DNA of 64,000 bases from Pseudomonas sp. TH31 (GCF_016650815.1 NZ_JAEKEZ010000023.1:124001-188000), one strand, 5' to 3'; shown: positions 1 through 8,895, numbered from the stretch's first letter. A program made the numbers and translations. The notes: generated from the sequence alone by a model not told the origin.

Positions 1-253
1 CAAGGCCCTGCGCGTGGTTGAAACCGGCGGCAACAGCTTCGCCGCCGAACGCGAGCAATGGGACGACGGCAACAACGTGGTGGCCCTGGAACCGGGCGTG
101 GTGATCGGCTACGACCGCAACACTTACACCAACACCTTGCTGCGCAAGGCTGGCGTGGAAGTCATCACCATCAGTGCCGGCGAACTCGGACGCGGCCGTG
201 GTGGCGGCCACTGCATGACCTGCCCGATCATTCGCGACCCAATCGACTATTAA
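1..253 (+). CDS. arcA: arginine deiminase, C-terminal part
   Basis: The window opens inside this gene; only about the last 83 codons are present. Arginine deiminase converts arginine to citrulline and ammonia, the first step of the arginine deiminase pathway. The tail contains GGGHCMTCP; in this family the Cys of the GGxHC motif is the catalytic nucleophile. The frame stays open from the window edge to the TAA at 251-253. arcB and arcC follow on the same strand, giving the usual arcABC order. The upstream arcD and promoter lie outside the window. Confidence 0.93.
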   Translation, partial: KALRVVETGGNSFAAEREQWDDGNNVVALEPGVVIGYDRNTYTNTLLRKAGVEVITISAGELGRGRGGGHCMTCPIIRDPIDY

Positions 254-323
254 CTTTCACACCCTGGCCGACGTTTACCCCACGCGGCCAGGGGGATAAC
301 CGAAACCAAAGGAGATCCAAATC

Positions 324-1334
324 ATGGCTTTTAACATGCGCAACCGCAGCTTGCTGAGCTTGATGCACCATACCACTCGCGAGCTCAACTACCTGATCGA
401 CCTGTCCCGGGACCTCAAACGCGCCAAGTACACCGGCACCGAGCGTCCACACCTGCAAGGCAAGAACATCGCGCTGATCTTCGAAAAAACCTCGACCCGC
501 ACCCGTTGCGCCTTCGAAGTTGCGGCCCATGACCAGGGTGCCCACGTCACCTACATCGACCCGGTGTCGTCGCAGATCGGCCACAAAGAAAGCATGAAAG
601 ACACCGCGCGCGTCCTCGGCCGGATGTTCGACGCCATCGAGTACCGTGGCTTTGAACAGGAAATCGTCGAAGAGCTGGCCAAGTTCGCCGGTGTGCCGGT
701 GTTCAACGGCCTGACCGCTGAATTCCACCCGACGCAAATGATCGCCGACGTGCTGACCATGCGTGAGCACAGCGACAAGCCGATGCATGAAATCAGCTAC
801 GCCTACCTCGGCGATGCGCGCTACAACATGGGCAACTCGCTGCTGATGATCGGCGCCAAACTGGGCATGGACGTGCGCATCGCGGCACCCAAAGCCCTGT
901 GGCCACACGCTGACTTCATTGCCCAGTGCAAGGAATTCGCCGAAGAAAGCGGCGCCCGCATCACCATCACCGAAGACCCGAAAGAAGCGGTCAAGGGCGT
1001 GGACTTCATCCACACCGACATCTGGGTGTCGATGGGTGAGCCGGTGGAAGCGTGGGACGAGCGCATCGAGCAACTGCTGCCGTACCAGGTCAACGCGAAG
1101 ATGATGAAAGCCTCGGGCAACCCGCGTGTGAAATTCATGCACTGCCTGCCGGCATTCCATAACAGCGAAACCAAGGTCGGCAAGGATATCGCCGCGCGCT
1201 ATCCGCACCTGGCCGGTGGTGTCGAAGTAACGGAAGAGGTCTTCGAATCGCCCGCCAACATCGCCTTTGAGCAAGCGGAAAACCGCATGCACACCATCAA
1301 GGCGATCCTGGTATCGGCGTTGGCGGATATCTAA
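324..1334 (+). CDS. arcB: ornithine carbamoyltransferase, catabolic
   Basis: 336 aa, full length for the family. It converts citrulline and phosphate to ornithine and carbamoyl phosphate in the arginine deiminase pathway. Visible motifs are STRTRCAFEVA (carbamoyl-phosphate binding, near residue 56), FHPTQMIAD (HPxQ) and FMHCLPAFH (HCLP, ornithine binding). A strong ribosome site, AAAGGAG, sits about 8 nt before the ATG. It lies 70 bp after arcA and before arcC, which supports the catabolic role; an anabolic ArgF cannot be excluded from motifs alone, but the context argues against it. Confidence 0.95.
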   Translation: MAFNMRNRSLLSLMHHTTRELNYLIDLSRDLKRAKYTGTERPHLQGKNIALIFEKTSTRTRCAFEVAAHDQGAHVTYIDPVSSQIGHKESMKDTARVLGRMFDAIEYRGFEQEIVEELAKFAGVPVFNGLTAEFHPTQMIADVLTMREHSDKPMHEISYAYLGDARYNMGNSLLMIGAKLGMDVRIAAPKALWPHADFIAQCKEFAEESGARITITEDPKEAVKGVDFIHTDIWVSMGEPVEAWDERIEQLLPYQVNAKMMKASGNPRVKFMHCLPAFHNSETKVGKDIAARYPHLAGGVEVTEEVFESPANIAFEQAENRMHTIKAILVSALADI

Positions 1335-1363
1335 CAGCCGAACCCAGGTTCACGACCTGCCCC

Positions 1364-1465
1364 TGTAGGAGCTGCCGAAGGCTGCGATCTTTTGACCTTG
1401 ATCTTTTCTGTGCCACTGAAGATCAACAGCAAGATCAAAAGATCGCAGCCTTCGGCAGCTCCTAC
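1364..1465. repeat. REPIN (GTAGGAGCTGCC family) between arcB and arcC
   Basis: Two inverted arms, GTAGGAGCTGCCGAAGG... and ...CCTTCGGCAGCTCCTAC, enclose a short spacer that repeats gatcttt/aagatca. It can form a long hairpin in the arcBC transcript. The same arms recur at ten other places in this window. Confidence 0.9.
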
Positions 1466-1541
1466 GGGGACGGTGATCGCTCCCATGGCCCCGTGTGAAC
1501 GATCATCGCGTTACCGTTCCCTTTTCTGAAAGGACTGCATT

Positions 1542-2471
1542 ATGCGTATCGTCGTTGCTCTGGGCGGTAACGCCCTGCTCCGCCGTGGTGAACCCATGAC
1601 CGCGGACAATCAACGCGCCAACATCCGCGTTGCCACCGAACAGATCGCCAGGATCTATCCCGGCAACCAACTGGTCATTGCCCACGGCAATGGCCCGCAG
1701 GTCGGCCTGCTGTCGCTGCAAGCCGCGGCGTACACCTCGGTTTCGCCTTACCCGCTGGACGTACTGGGTGCCGAAACCGAGGGCATGATCGGCTACATCA
1801 TCGAACAGGAGCTGGGCAACCTGCTGGACTTCGAAGTGCCGTTCGCCACCCTGCTGACCCAGGTCGAAGTCGATGCCAAGGACCCGGCCTTCCAACATCC
1901 GACCAAACCCATCGGCCCGGTGTACTCAAAGGCTGAAGCGGAAAAACTCGCCGCCGAAAAAGGCTGGGCGATTGCCCCGGATGGCGACAAATATCGCCGC
2001 GTGGTGGCCAGCCCAAGACCGAAACGCATCTTCGAAATCCGCCCGATCAAGTGGCTGCTGGACAAAGGCAGCATCGTGATCTGTGCCGGCGGTGGCGGTA
2101 TCCCGACCCTGTACGGCACCGATGGAAAACTCCAGGGTGTGGAAGCCGTGATCGACAAAGACCTGTGCTCGGCGCTGCTGGCCGAACAGCTTGAAAGTGA
2201 TCTGCTGGTGATCGCCACCGACGTCAGCGCCGCATTCATCGACTTCGGCAAACCGACCCAGAAAGCCATCGCCCAGGCCCACCCGGACGACTTGGAAAAA
2301 CTCGGCTTCGCCGCCGGTTCCATGGGGCCGAAGGTCCAGGCGGCCTGCGAGTTTGCCCGGCACACTGGCAAAGTCGCGGTCATCGGTTCACTCTCGGACA
2401 TCGAAGCAATCGTCCAGGGCAAGGCCGGCACCCGCATCAGCACGGCGACACCTGGCATTACTTACCGCTAA
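1542..2471 (+). CDS. arcC: carbamate kinase
   Basis: 309 aa, normal length. It transfers phosphate from carbamoyl phosphate to ADP, giving ATP, ammonia and CO2, the energy-yielding last step of the arginine deiminase pathway. The N-terminus reads MRIVVALGGNALLRRG, with GGNALL the nucleotide-binding start typical of the amino-acid kinase fold, followed by HGNGPQVG and CAGGGGIP. A GAAAGGA ribosome site precedes the ATG. The 207-bp gap after arcB holds a REPIN, so co-transcription with arcAB is likely but its level may be set by the hairpin. Confidence 0.95.
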   Translation: MRIVVALGGNALLRRGEPMTADNQRANIRVATEQIARIYPGNQLVIAHGNGPQVGLLSLQAAAYTSVSPYPLDVLGAETEGMIGYIIEQELGNLLDFEVPFATLLTQVEVDAKDPAFQHPTKPIGPVYSKAEAEKLAAEKGWAIAPDGDKYRRVVASPRPKRIFEIRPIKWLLDKGSIVICAGGGGIPTLYGTDGKLQGVEAVIDKDLCSALLAEQLESDLLVIATDVSAAFIDFGKPTQKAIAQAHPDDLEKLGFAAGSMGPKVQAACEFARHTGKVAVIGSLSDIEAIVQGKAGTRISTATPGITYR

Positions 2472-2533
2472 AAGAAACTCAGCGGCAGACCCGGGGTCTG
2501 CCGTTCTCCAATGCCTTCGAAGGAGAGATGTTT

Positions 2534-2893
2534 ATGGCTACGTTCGAACCCGGTCACTTGCACATCGAGCGCCACGCGCTGAACAAGGACGATTACAGCT
2601 ACAACCTGTGCATCGACTATGAAGTCACCCAGGATCCCAAGGAAGGCAAAGGCATGCTGTTCAAGATGCATGGCAGCATCGAAGGCAAAGACTTGAAAGA
2701 AGAGTTCTTTCTGCCCAAGGACCAGGCGTTTGACTTCGCCCGGCATGCCATGCAAATCGCACATAAACATGGCATCCCCAAAGAAGCCAACATCGCGTCG
2801 ATGCACAGGACCTACGACGAGATGTTCGAGGACGTACGGGCGCAGCTTGACGTCAAATCCGGCGACCCGGTGAAACCTGAACACCTGGAGTAA
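2534..2893 (+). CDS. DUF5064 family protein
   Basis: 119 aa, soluble, no signal peptide or membrane segment. It begins MATFEPGHLHIERH, which I recognise as the DUF5064 family of Pseudomonas hypothetical proteins; no function is known to me. I chose the ATG at 2534 rather than 2528 because AGGAG at 2521-2525 is only 2 nt from the first ATG but 8 nt from the second. It lies 62 bp downstream of arcC on the same strand and could be read from the arc transcript. Confidence 0.8.
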   Translation: MATFEPGHLHIERHALNKDDYSYNLCIDYEVTQDPKEGKGMLFKMHGSIEGKDLKEEFFLPKDQAFDFARHAMQIAHKHGIPKEANIASMHRTYDEMFEDVRAQLDVKSGDPVKPEHLE

Positions 2894-2902
2894 CGCTTGT
2901 AA

Positions 2903-2982
2903 GATCAAAAGATCGCAGCCTTCGGCAGCTCCTACGCCGAGCGCGTTCCCCTGTAGGAGCTGCCGAAGGCTGTGATCTTTTC
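2903..2982. repeat. REPIN (GTAGGAGCTGCC family)
   Basis: Inverted pair of REP arms, GATCGCAGCCTTCGGC... and ...GCCGAAGGCTGTGATC, right after the DUF5064 stop codon. One arm carries TGTGATC instead of TGCGATC. Confidence 0.9.
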
Positions 2983-3070
2983 AGGCAATCCCCGATTACC
3001 GATTTCACCTCCTGCCCTCCTCCAAGGCATACTTGCCACCCTCCGCACTCCAGAACCAAAAAACCGCCCC

Positions 3071-4579
3071 ATGCGTATCCACGTCAGCTTCATCGACCGC
3101 GTCGGCATTACCCAGGAAGTCCTGGCCCTGCTCGGTGGGCGCAATCTCAATCTGGATGCGGTGGAAATGGTTCCGCCCAACGTCTATATCGACGCCCCGA
3201 CCCTGAGTCCGGAAGTCCTCGAAGAGCTGCGCGATGCGCTGTTCAGCGTGCACGGCGTGCAAGCGGTGACGGTGGTCGACATCCTGCCCGGCCAGCGCCG
3301 GCACTTGCAGCTCGACGCGTTGCTCGCGGCCATGACCGACCCGGTGCTGGCCCTGGACAGCGCCGGCAACGTGTTGCTGGCCAACCCGGCGCTGATTGCC
3401 CTGTATGGTCGCGAACCCGCCGGTGAAAGCATCACCGAACTGTTCGCCGATCCGGCGTTGCTCGATGCCTTGCTGGAAAACGGCTTTCGCCTGCCACTGC
3501 GCGAGATCACCCTCAACGGCCAGACCCTGCTGCTGGACGCCACGCCGATCACCGACGCTGGCGCCCTGCTGACGCTGTATCAACCGAGCCGCATCGGCGA
3601 GCGTCTGTCGGCGCTGCACCACGATCACGCCGAAGGTTTCGATGCATTGCTCGGCGAATCCCCGGCGATTCGCACGCTCAAGGCCCGCGCACAACGGGTC
3701 GCGACCCTCGACGCGCCATTGCTGATCCAGGGCGAAACCGGCACCGGTAAAGAGCTCGTGGCGCGGGCTTGTCACGCCATCAGTGCGCGGCACAGCGCGC
3801 CGTTCCTGGCATTGAACTGCGCGGCATTGCCGGAGAACCTCGCCGAAAGCGAACTGTTCGGCTACGCCCCCGGCGCCTTTACCGGCGCGCAACGCGGGGG
3901 CAAACCGGGGCTGATGGAACTGGCCAACCAGGGCACGGTGTTTCTCGATGAGATCGGCGAGATGTCGCCGTACTTGCAGGCAAAACTGCTGCGCTTCTTG
4001 AACGATGGCAGCTTCCGTCGCGTGGGCGGTGATCGTGAGGTCAAGGTCAACGTGCGGATCCTCAGCGCCACCCACCGTGACCTGGAAAAAATGGTCAGCG
4101 AAGGCACCTTCCGCGAAGACCTGTTCTATCGCCTCAACGTGCTCAACGTCGAAGTCCCGCCACTGCGTGAACGTGGCCAGGACATTCTGCTGCTGGCCCG
4201 CTACTTCATGCAGCAAGCCTGCGCGCAGATCCAGCGCCCGGTCTGTCGCCTCGCGCCGGGCACCTACCCGGCACTGCTGGGCAACCGCTGGCCGGGCAAC
4301 GTGCGGCAATTGCAGAACGTGATCTTCCGCGCCGCCGCGATTTGCGAAAGCAGCCTGGTGGACATCGGCGACCTCGACATCGCCGGCACCTCGGTGGCCC
4401 GTCAGAGTGACAGCGACGTCGACAGCCTTGAGCAAGCGATGGAAGAGTTCGAGAAGACGCTGCTGGAAAAGCTCTACGTCAGCTATCCCTCGACCCGGCA
4501 ATTGGCGAATCGGCTACAAACCTCCCACACCGCGATTGCCCATCGGTTGCGCAAGTACGGCATTCCAAACAAACCGTAA
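3071..4579 (+). CDS. gcsR: GcsR/TyrR-like sigma-54 enhancer-binding regulator of glycine cleavage
   Basis: 502 aa. Order of parts: ACT-like domain (residues 1-70, MRIHVSFIDRVGITQEVL), PAS-like domain (about 80-170), AAA+ domain with Walker A GETGTGKE (about 220), the sigma-54 contact loop GAFTGA (about 267) and Walker B FLDEIGEMS, then a C-terminal TyrR-type helix-turn-helix ending RLRKYGIPNKP. E. coli TyrR lacks GAFTGA, so this is a true sigma-54 activator. The start is ATG 3071, where the ACT domain begins; an in-frame upstream ATG at 2972 lies in the REPIN and would add an unrelated extension. It sits upstream of the gcv operon, which has matching operators. GcsR in P. aeruginosa has this architecture and position; the name rests on that match. 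Confidence 0.85.
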   Translation: MRIHVSFIDRVGITQEVLALLGGRNLNLDAVEMVPPNVYIDAPTLSPEVLEELRDALFSVHGVQAVTVVDILPGQRRHLQLDALLAAMTDPVLALDSAGNVLLANPALIALYGREPAGESITELFADPALLDALLENGFRLPLREITLNGQTLLLDATPITDAGALLTLYQPSRIGERLSALHHDHAEGFDALLGESPAIRTLKARAQRVATLDAPLLIQGETGTGKELVARACHAISARHSAPFLALNCAALPENLAESELFGYAPGAFTGAQRGGKPGLMELANQGTVFLDEIGEMSPYLQAKLLRFLNDGSFRRVGGDREVKVNVRILSATHRDLEKMVSEGTFREDLFYRLNVLNVEVPPLRERGQDILLLARYFMQQACAQIQRPVCRLAPGTYPALLGNRWPGNVRQLQNVIFRAAAICESSLVDIGDLDIAGTSVARQSDSDVDSLEQAMEEFEKTLLEKLYVSYPSTRQLANRLQTSHTAIAHRLRKYGIPNKP

Positions 4580-4594
4580 GCCCTGCTCGTTCAA

Positions 4595-5315
4595 CTGTAG
4601 GAGCTGCCGAAGGCTGCGATCTTTTGACTTTGACCTTGTGGTGTCTGGGACAAGATCGCAGCGTTCCACATGCATACGCTCACCCCTGTAGGAGCTGCCG
4701 AAGGCTGCGATCATTTGACTTCGACCTTGTGGTGCCTGGAACAGGATCTCAGCGTTCCACATGCATACGCTCACCCCTGTAGGAGCTGCCGAAGGCTGCG
4801 ATCTTTTGACTTTGACCTTGTGGTGTCTGGGACAAGATCGCAGCGTTCCACATGCATACGCTCACCCCTGTAGGAGCTGCCGAAGGCTGCGATCATTTGA
4901 CTTCGACCTTGTGGTGCCTGGAACAAGATCGCAGCGTTCCACATGCATACGCTCACCCCTGTAGGAGCTGTCAAAGGCTGCGATCTTTTGACTTTGACCT
5001 TGTGGTGCCTGGAACAAGATCGCTGCGCTCCACATGCATACGCTCACCCCTGTAGGAGCTGCCAAAGGCTGCGATCATTTGACTTCGACCTTGTGGTGCC
5101 TGGAACAAGATCGCAGCGTTCCACATGCATACGCTCACCCCTGTAGGAGCTGCCAAAGGCTGCGATCATTTGACTTCGACCTTGTGGTGCCTGGAACAAG
5201 ATCGCTGCGCTCCACATGCATACGCTCACCCCTGTAGGAGCTGCCAAAGGCTGCGATCTTTTGACTTTGACCTTGTGGTGTCTGGGACAAGATCGCAGCC
5301 TTCGGCAGCTCCTAC
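4595..5315. repeat. tandem array of eight 91-bp REP-derived units
   Basis: Units begin CTGTAGGAGCTG at 4595, 4686, 4777, 4868, 4959, 5050, 5141 and 5232, exactly 91 bp apart. Each has a left REP arm, a spacer with gaccttgtggtg, a decayed right arm (gatcgcagcgttcc or gatcgctgcgctcc) and a linker CATGCATACGCTCACCC. Only the last unit ends in an intact right arm (CCTTCGGCAGCTCCTAC, 5299-5315). Two spacer types occur: tctt...tttgacc (units 1, 3, 5, 8) and tcat...ttcgacc (units 2, 4, 6, 7). Units 5-8 share AAAGGC instead of GAAGGC in the left arm. 91 is not a multiple of 3, so the array is non-coding. It fills most of the 1.07-kb gap between gcsR and gcvH. Confidence 0.95.
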
Positions 5316-5367
5316 CGGTCGGATTCCAGTTCAAGGGCTTTTAACCTGTTTAAAAGCGACCTTCATC

Positions 5368-5385
5368 TGTACTGAAAGCGCTACA
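5368..5385. promoter_or_regulatory. distal GcsR/TyrR-type operator upstream of gcvH
   Basis: TGTactgaaagcgctACA fits TGT-N12-ACA, the pattern I recall for GcsR sites. Its centre is about 199 bp upstream of the predicted start of transcription, a normal distance for a sigma-54 enhancer site. A weaker CGG-N12-ACA lies immediately after it (5387-5404). Confidence 0.7.
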
Positions 5386-5467
5386 GCGGAACGATATCGA
5401 TACACCCTTCTCTGATCGCCGCTGTGCAAGGCTTTGATCCCGCTAGGCTTTTTTCTTTGCTTTGTGC

Positions 5468-5485
5468 TGTAGCGATTTCGCTACA
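5468..5485. promoter_or_regulatory. proximal GcsR/TyrR-type operator upstream of gcvH
   Basis: TGTagcgatttcgctACA is a TGT-N12-ACA site with near-perfect dyad symmetry (CTGTAGCGA..TCGCTACAG). It begins exactly 100 bp after the distal site and is centred about 99 bp upstream of the predicted transcription start. Confidence 0.75.
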
Positions 5486-5549
5486 GTCATTCAGTTCGAT
5501 CGTCTGCACAAAACTCCCAAGATACTGATTTATAAGTACTTATTAACAT

Positions 5550-5566
5550 TGGCCGCGATTTTGCTT
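5550..5566 (+). promoter_or_regulatory. sigma-54 promoter of the gcv operon
   Basis: TGGCCGCGATTTTGCTT has the -24 GG (5551-5552) and -12 GC (5563-5564) with the required 10 nt between them. Transcription would start near 5576, giving a leader of about 70 nt before the gcvH ATG. The GAFTGA-bearing activator upstream supports this reading. Confidence 0.75.
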
Positions 5567-5647
5567 AGTAACCGCTCATAAAGAAGGGCTTTTGCCCAAG
5601 CATTCAATCGCGTCCACCAGACGAGTCTGGCCCCCTTAGGAGTTTCC

Positions 5648-6031
5648 ATGAGCGAGTTGCGTTTTACTGAAGATCACGAATGGCTGCGCACCGAAGCTGA
5701 CGGCAGCGTCACAGTCGGTATCACCGCTTTCGCACAGAACGCCCTGGGCGATGTGGTTTTCGTACAACTGCCTGAGCTGCAGTCCTACGAAAAAGGCGCT
5801 GAAGCCGCCACCGTGGAGTCGGTAAAAGCCGCCAGCGGCGTCTACATGCCACTGGACGGTGAAGTCCTGGAAGTGAACCCGGCACTCGACAGCAGCCCTG
5901 AGCTGGTCAACGAAGATCCGCTGGGCGAAGGCTGGTTCTTCCGCTTCCAGCCAACCGACGCATCGGCTGTTGCCCAATTGCTGGATCAAGACGCTTACGA
6001 CCGTCTGATCAAAGCCAACGCCGAAGCCTGA
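5648..6031 (+). CDS. gcvH: glycine cleavage system H protein
   Basis: 127 aa, full length. The lipoyl carrier of the glycine cleavage complex shuttles the aminomethyl group from the P protein to the T protein. The lipoylation Lys is in ATVESVKAASG, about residue 63. Ribosome site TTAGGAG precedes the ATG at 5648. First gene of the gcv operon; gcvP starts 11 nt after its stop. The operon is predicted to be driven by the sigma-54 promoter at 5550 under the GcsR-like activator. Pseudomonas often has a second gcv locus; this one resembles the catabolic gcvH2 set by neighbours. Confidence 0.97.
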   Translation: MSELRFTEDHEWLRTEADGSVTVGITAFAQNALGDVVFVQLPELQSYEKGAEAATVESVKAASGVYMPLDGEVLEVNPALDSSPELVNEDPLGEGWFFRFQPTDASAVAQLLDQDAYDRLIKANAEA

Positions 6032-6042
6032 GGAGCGCCGAC

Positions 6043-8895
6043 ATGACTCAAGTAAACCTCACGACCGCCAACGAATTCATCGCTCGCCACATCGGCCCGC
6101 GTGCTGGCGACGAGCAAGCCATGCTCAACAGCCTCGGTTTTGACTCCCTGGAAGCCCTGAGCGCCAGCGTCATTCCGGACAGCATCAAAGGCACCAGCGT
6201 GCTTGGCCTCGAAGACGGCCTGAGCGAAGCCGATGCCCTGGCGTTGATCAAGTCCATCGCCAGCAAAAACCAGCTGTTCAAGACCTACATCGGCCAGGGT
6301 TACTACGGCACCCACACGCCGTCGCCGATCCTGCGCAACCTGCTGGAAAACCCGGCCTGGTACACGGCTTATACGCCGTACCAGCCGGAGATTTCCCAGG
6401 GCCGTCTCGAAGCGCTGTTGAACTTCCAGACGCTGATCAGCGACCTCACCGGCCTGCCGATTGCCAACGCGTCCTTGCTCGACGAAGCCACCGCCGCCGC
6501 CGAAGCCATGACCTTCTGCAAACGCCTGAGCAAGAACAAGGGCAGCCATGCGTTCTTCGCTTCCGTGCATTGCCACCCGCAAACCCTCGACGTGCTGCGC
6601 ACCCGTGCCGAGCCGTTGGGCATCGACGTGGTGGTCGGCGACGAACTTGAACTGACCGACGTGACGCCGTACTTCGGCGCCCTGCTGCAATACCCGGCCA
6701 GCAACGGTGACGTCTTCGATTACCGCGAACTGACCGAACGCTTCCATGCCGCCAACGCCTTGGTCGCGGTCGCCGCCGACCTGCTGGCCCTGACCGTGCT
6801 GACCCCGCCGGGAGAATTCGGCGCCGACGTAGCCATCGGCAGCGCGCAACGTTTCGGCGTGCCGCTGGGTTTTGGTGGTCCGCACGCGGCGTACTTCTCG
6901 ACGAAAGATGCGTTCAAGCGTGACATGCCGGGCCGTCTGGTCGGTGTCTCGGTGGACCGTTTCGGCAAGCCGGCCCTGCGCCTGGCGATGCAGACCCGCG
7001 AGCAACATATCCGCCGCGAGAAGGCCACCAGCAACATCTGCACCGCGCAGGTGCTGTTGGCCAACATCGCCAGCATGTACGCCGTGTACCACGGTCCGAA
7101 AGGCCTGACACAGATTGCCAGCCGCATTCATCACCTGACGGCGATTCTGGCCAAAGGCTTGAGCGCAATCGGCCTGACGGTCGAGCAGGAAAACTTCTTC
7201 GACACGCTGACGATCAAGACCGGCGCGCAAACTGCCGCGTTGCACGACAAGGCTCGCGCCCGGCAGATCAACTTGCGCGTGGTCGATGCCGAACGTCTGG
7301 GCCTGTCCCTCGATGAAACCACCTCGCAAGCTGATGTGGAAACCCTCTGGGCCCTGCTGGCTGACGGCAAAGCGCTGCCGGACTTCGCCGCGCTGGCGGC
7401 AAGCGTTCAAAGCACTCTGCCAGCCACCCTGGTGCGCCAATCACCGATCCTCAGCCACCCGGTGTTCAACCGCTACCACTCGGAAACCGAGCTGATGCGC
7501 TACCTGCGCAAGCTCGCCGACAAGGACCTGGCGCTGGATCGCACCATGATCCCGCTGGGCTCGTGCACCATGAAACTCAACGCCGCCAGCGAAATGATCC
7601 CGGTGACCTGGGCCGAATTCGGTGCCCTGCACCCGTTCGCCCCGGCCGCGCAAAGCGCCGGTTACCAGCAACTGACCGATGAACTGGAAGCGATGCTCTG
7701 CGCCGCCACCGGTTACGACGCGATCTCGCTGCAACCGAACGCCGGCTCCCAGGGTGAATACGCCGGCCTGCTGGCGATCCGCGCCTATCACCAGAGCCGT
7801 GGCGAAGACCGTCGCGACATCTGCCTGATCCCCTCGTCGGCCCACGGCACCAACCCGGCCACCGCCAACATGGCCGGCATGCGCGTGGTGGTGACCGCCT
7901 GCGATGCCCGTGGCAACGTCGACATCGAAGACCTGCGCGCCAAGGCCATCGAGCACCGCGAACACCTCGCCGCGCTGATGATCACCTACCCCTCGACCCA
8001 CGGCGTGTTCGAAGAAGGCATCCGTGAAATCTGCGGCATTGTTCATGACCATGGCGGCCAGGTGTACATCGACGGCGCCAACATGAACGCGATGGTCGGC
8101 CTCTGCGCACCGGGCAAGTTCGGCGGCGACGTCTCGCACTTGAACCTGCACAAAACCTTCTGCATCCCGCACGGCGGTGGCGGCCCGGGCGTTGGCCCGA
8201 TCGGGGTGAAATCGCACCTGACCCCGTTCCTGCCGGGCCATGCCCAGATGGAACGCAAGGAAGGCGCGGTCTGCGCCGCACCGTTCGGCAGCGCAAGCAT
8301 TTTGCCGATCACCTGGATGTACATCCGGATGATGGGCGGCGCCGGCTTGAAGCGCGCTTCGCAACTGGCGATCCTCAACGCCAACTACATCTCCCGTCGC
8401 CTCGAAGAGCACTACCCGGTGCTCTACACCGGCAGCAACGGCCTGGTCGCGCACGAGTGCATCCTCGATTTGCGTCCACTGAAAGACAGCAGCGGCATCA
8501 GTGTCGATGACGTCGCCAAGCGCCTGATCGACTTCGGTTTCCATGCCCCGACCATGTCGTTCCCGGTCGCCGGCACGCTGATGATCGAGCCGACCGAAAG
8601 CGAATCCAGGGAAGAACTGGACCGCTTCTGCGACGCCATGATCCGCATCCGCGAAGAAATCCGCGCAGTGGAAAACGGCACGCTGGACAAGGACGACAAC
8701 CCGCTGAAAAACGCCCCGCATACCGCCGCGGAAATCGTTGGTGAGTGGACGCATCCGTATAGCCGTGAGCAAGCGGTGTACCCGGTTGCCTCCTTGATCG
8801 AAGGCAAGTACTGGCCACCGGTCGGTCGCGTCGACAACGTGTTTGGCGACCGCAACCTGGTTTGCGCCTGCCCGTCGATCGAAAGCTACGCTTAA
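6043..8895 (+). CDS. gcvP: glycine dehydrogenase (decarboxylating), P protein
   Basis: 950 aa, the normal size of the fused-type P protein. It decarboxylates glycine using pyridoxal phosphate and loads the aminomethyl group onto the GcvH lipoyl arm. The PLP lysine is in LNLHKTFCIPHGGGGPG, with the Gly-rich loop after it. GAGGAG lies ahead of the ATG, overlapping the end of gcvH. Both family halves are present and the frame is intact. Downstream, a REPIN separates it from sdaA where, as I recall, other pseudomonads carry glyA. Confidence 0.97.
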   Translation: MTQVNLTTANEFIARHIGPRAGDEQAMLNSLGFDSLEALSASVIPDSIKGTSVLGLEDGLSEADALALIKSIASKNQLFKTYIGQGYYGTHTPSPILRNLLENPAWYTAYTPYQPEISQGRLEALLNFQTLISDLTGLPIANASLLDEATAAAEAMTFCKRLSKNKGSHAFFASVHCHPQTLDVLRTRAEPLGIDVVVGDELELTDVTPYFGALLQYPASNGDVFDYRELTERFHAANALVAVAADLLALTVLTPPGEFGADVAIGSAQRFGVPLGFGGPHAAYFSTKDAFKRDMPGRLVGVSVDRFGKPALRLAMQTREQHIRREKATSNICTAQVLLANIASMYAVYHGPKGLTQIASRIHHLTAILAKGLSAIGLTVEQENFFDTLTIKTGAQTAALHDKARARQINLRVVDAERLGLSLDETTSQADVETLWALLADGKALPDFAALAASVQSTLPATLVRQSPILSHPVFNRYHSETELMRYLRKLADKDLALDRTMIPLGSCTMKLNAASEMIPVTWAEFGALHPFAPAAQSAGYQQLTDELEAMLCAATGYDAISLQPNAGSQGEYAGLLAIRAYHQSRGEDRRDICLIPSSAHGTNPATANMAGMRVVVTACDARGNVDIEDLRAKAIEHREHLAALMITYPSTHGVFEEGIREICGIVHDHGGQVYIDGANMNAMVGLCAPGKFGGDVSHLNLHKTFCIPHGGGGPGVGPIGVKSHLTPFLPGHAQMERKEGAVCAAPFGSASILPITWMYIRMMGGAGLKRASQLAILNANYISRRLEEHYPVLYTGSNGLVAHECILDLRPLKDSSGISVDDVAKRLIDFGFHAPTMSFPVAGTLMIEPTESESREELDRFCDAMIRIREEIRAVENGTLDKDDNPLKNAPHTAAEIVGEWTHPYSREQAVYPVASLIEGKYWPPVGRVDNVFGDRNLVCACPSIESYA

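Noticed and set aside
2972..3070. Upstream extension of the GcsR-like regulator by 33 codons
   Set aside because: The extra residues derive from the end of a REPIN and do not fit the ACT domain start.
4595..5315. CRISPR-like array
   Set aside because: Repeats are contiguous 91-bp units with nearly identical spacers, no unique spacers and no cas genes; the units are REP-derived.
4670..5415. Overlapping frames of about 67 codons inside the 91-bp repeats
   Set aside because: 91 is not a multiple of three, so the frames are chance products of the repeat; each copy ends at the same place and none has a ribosome site.
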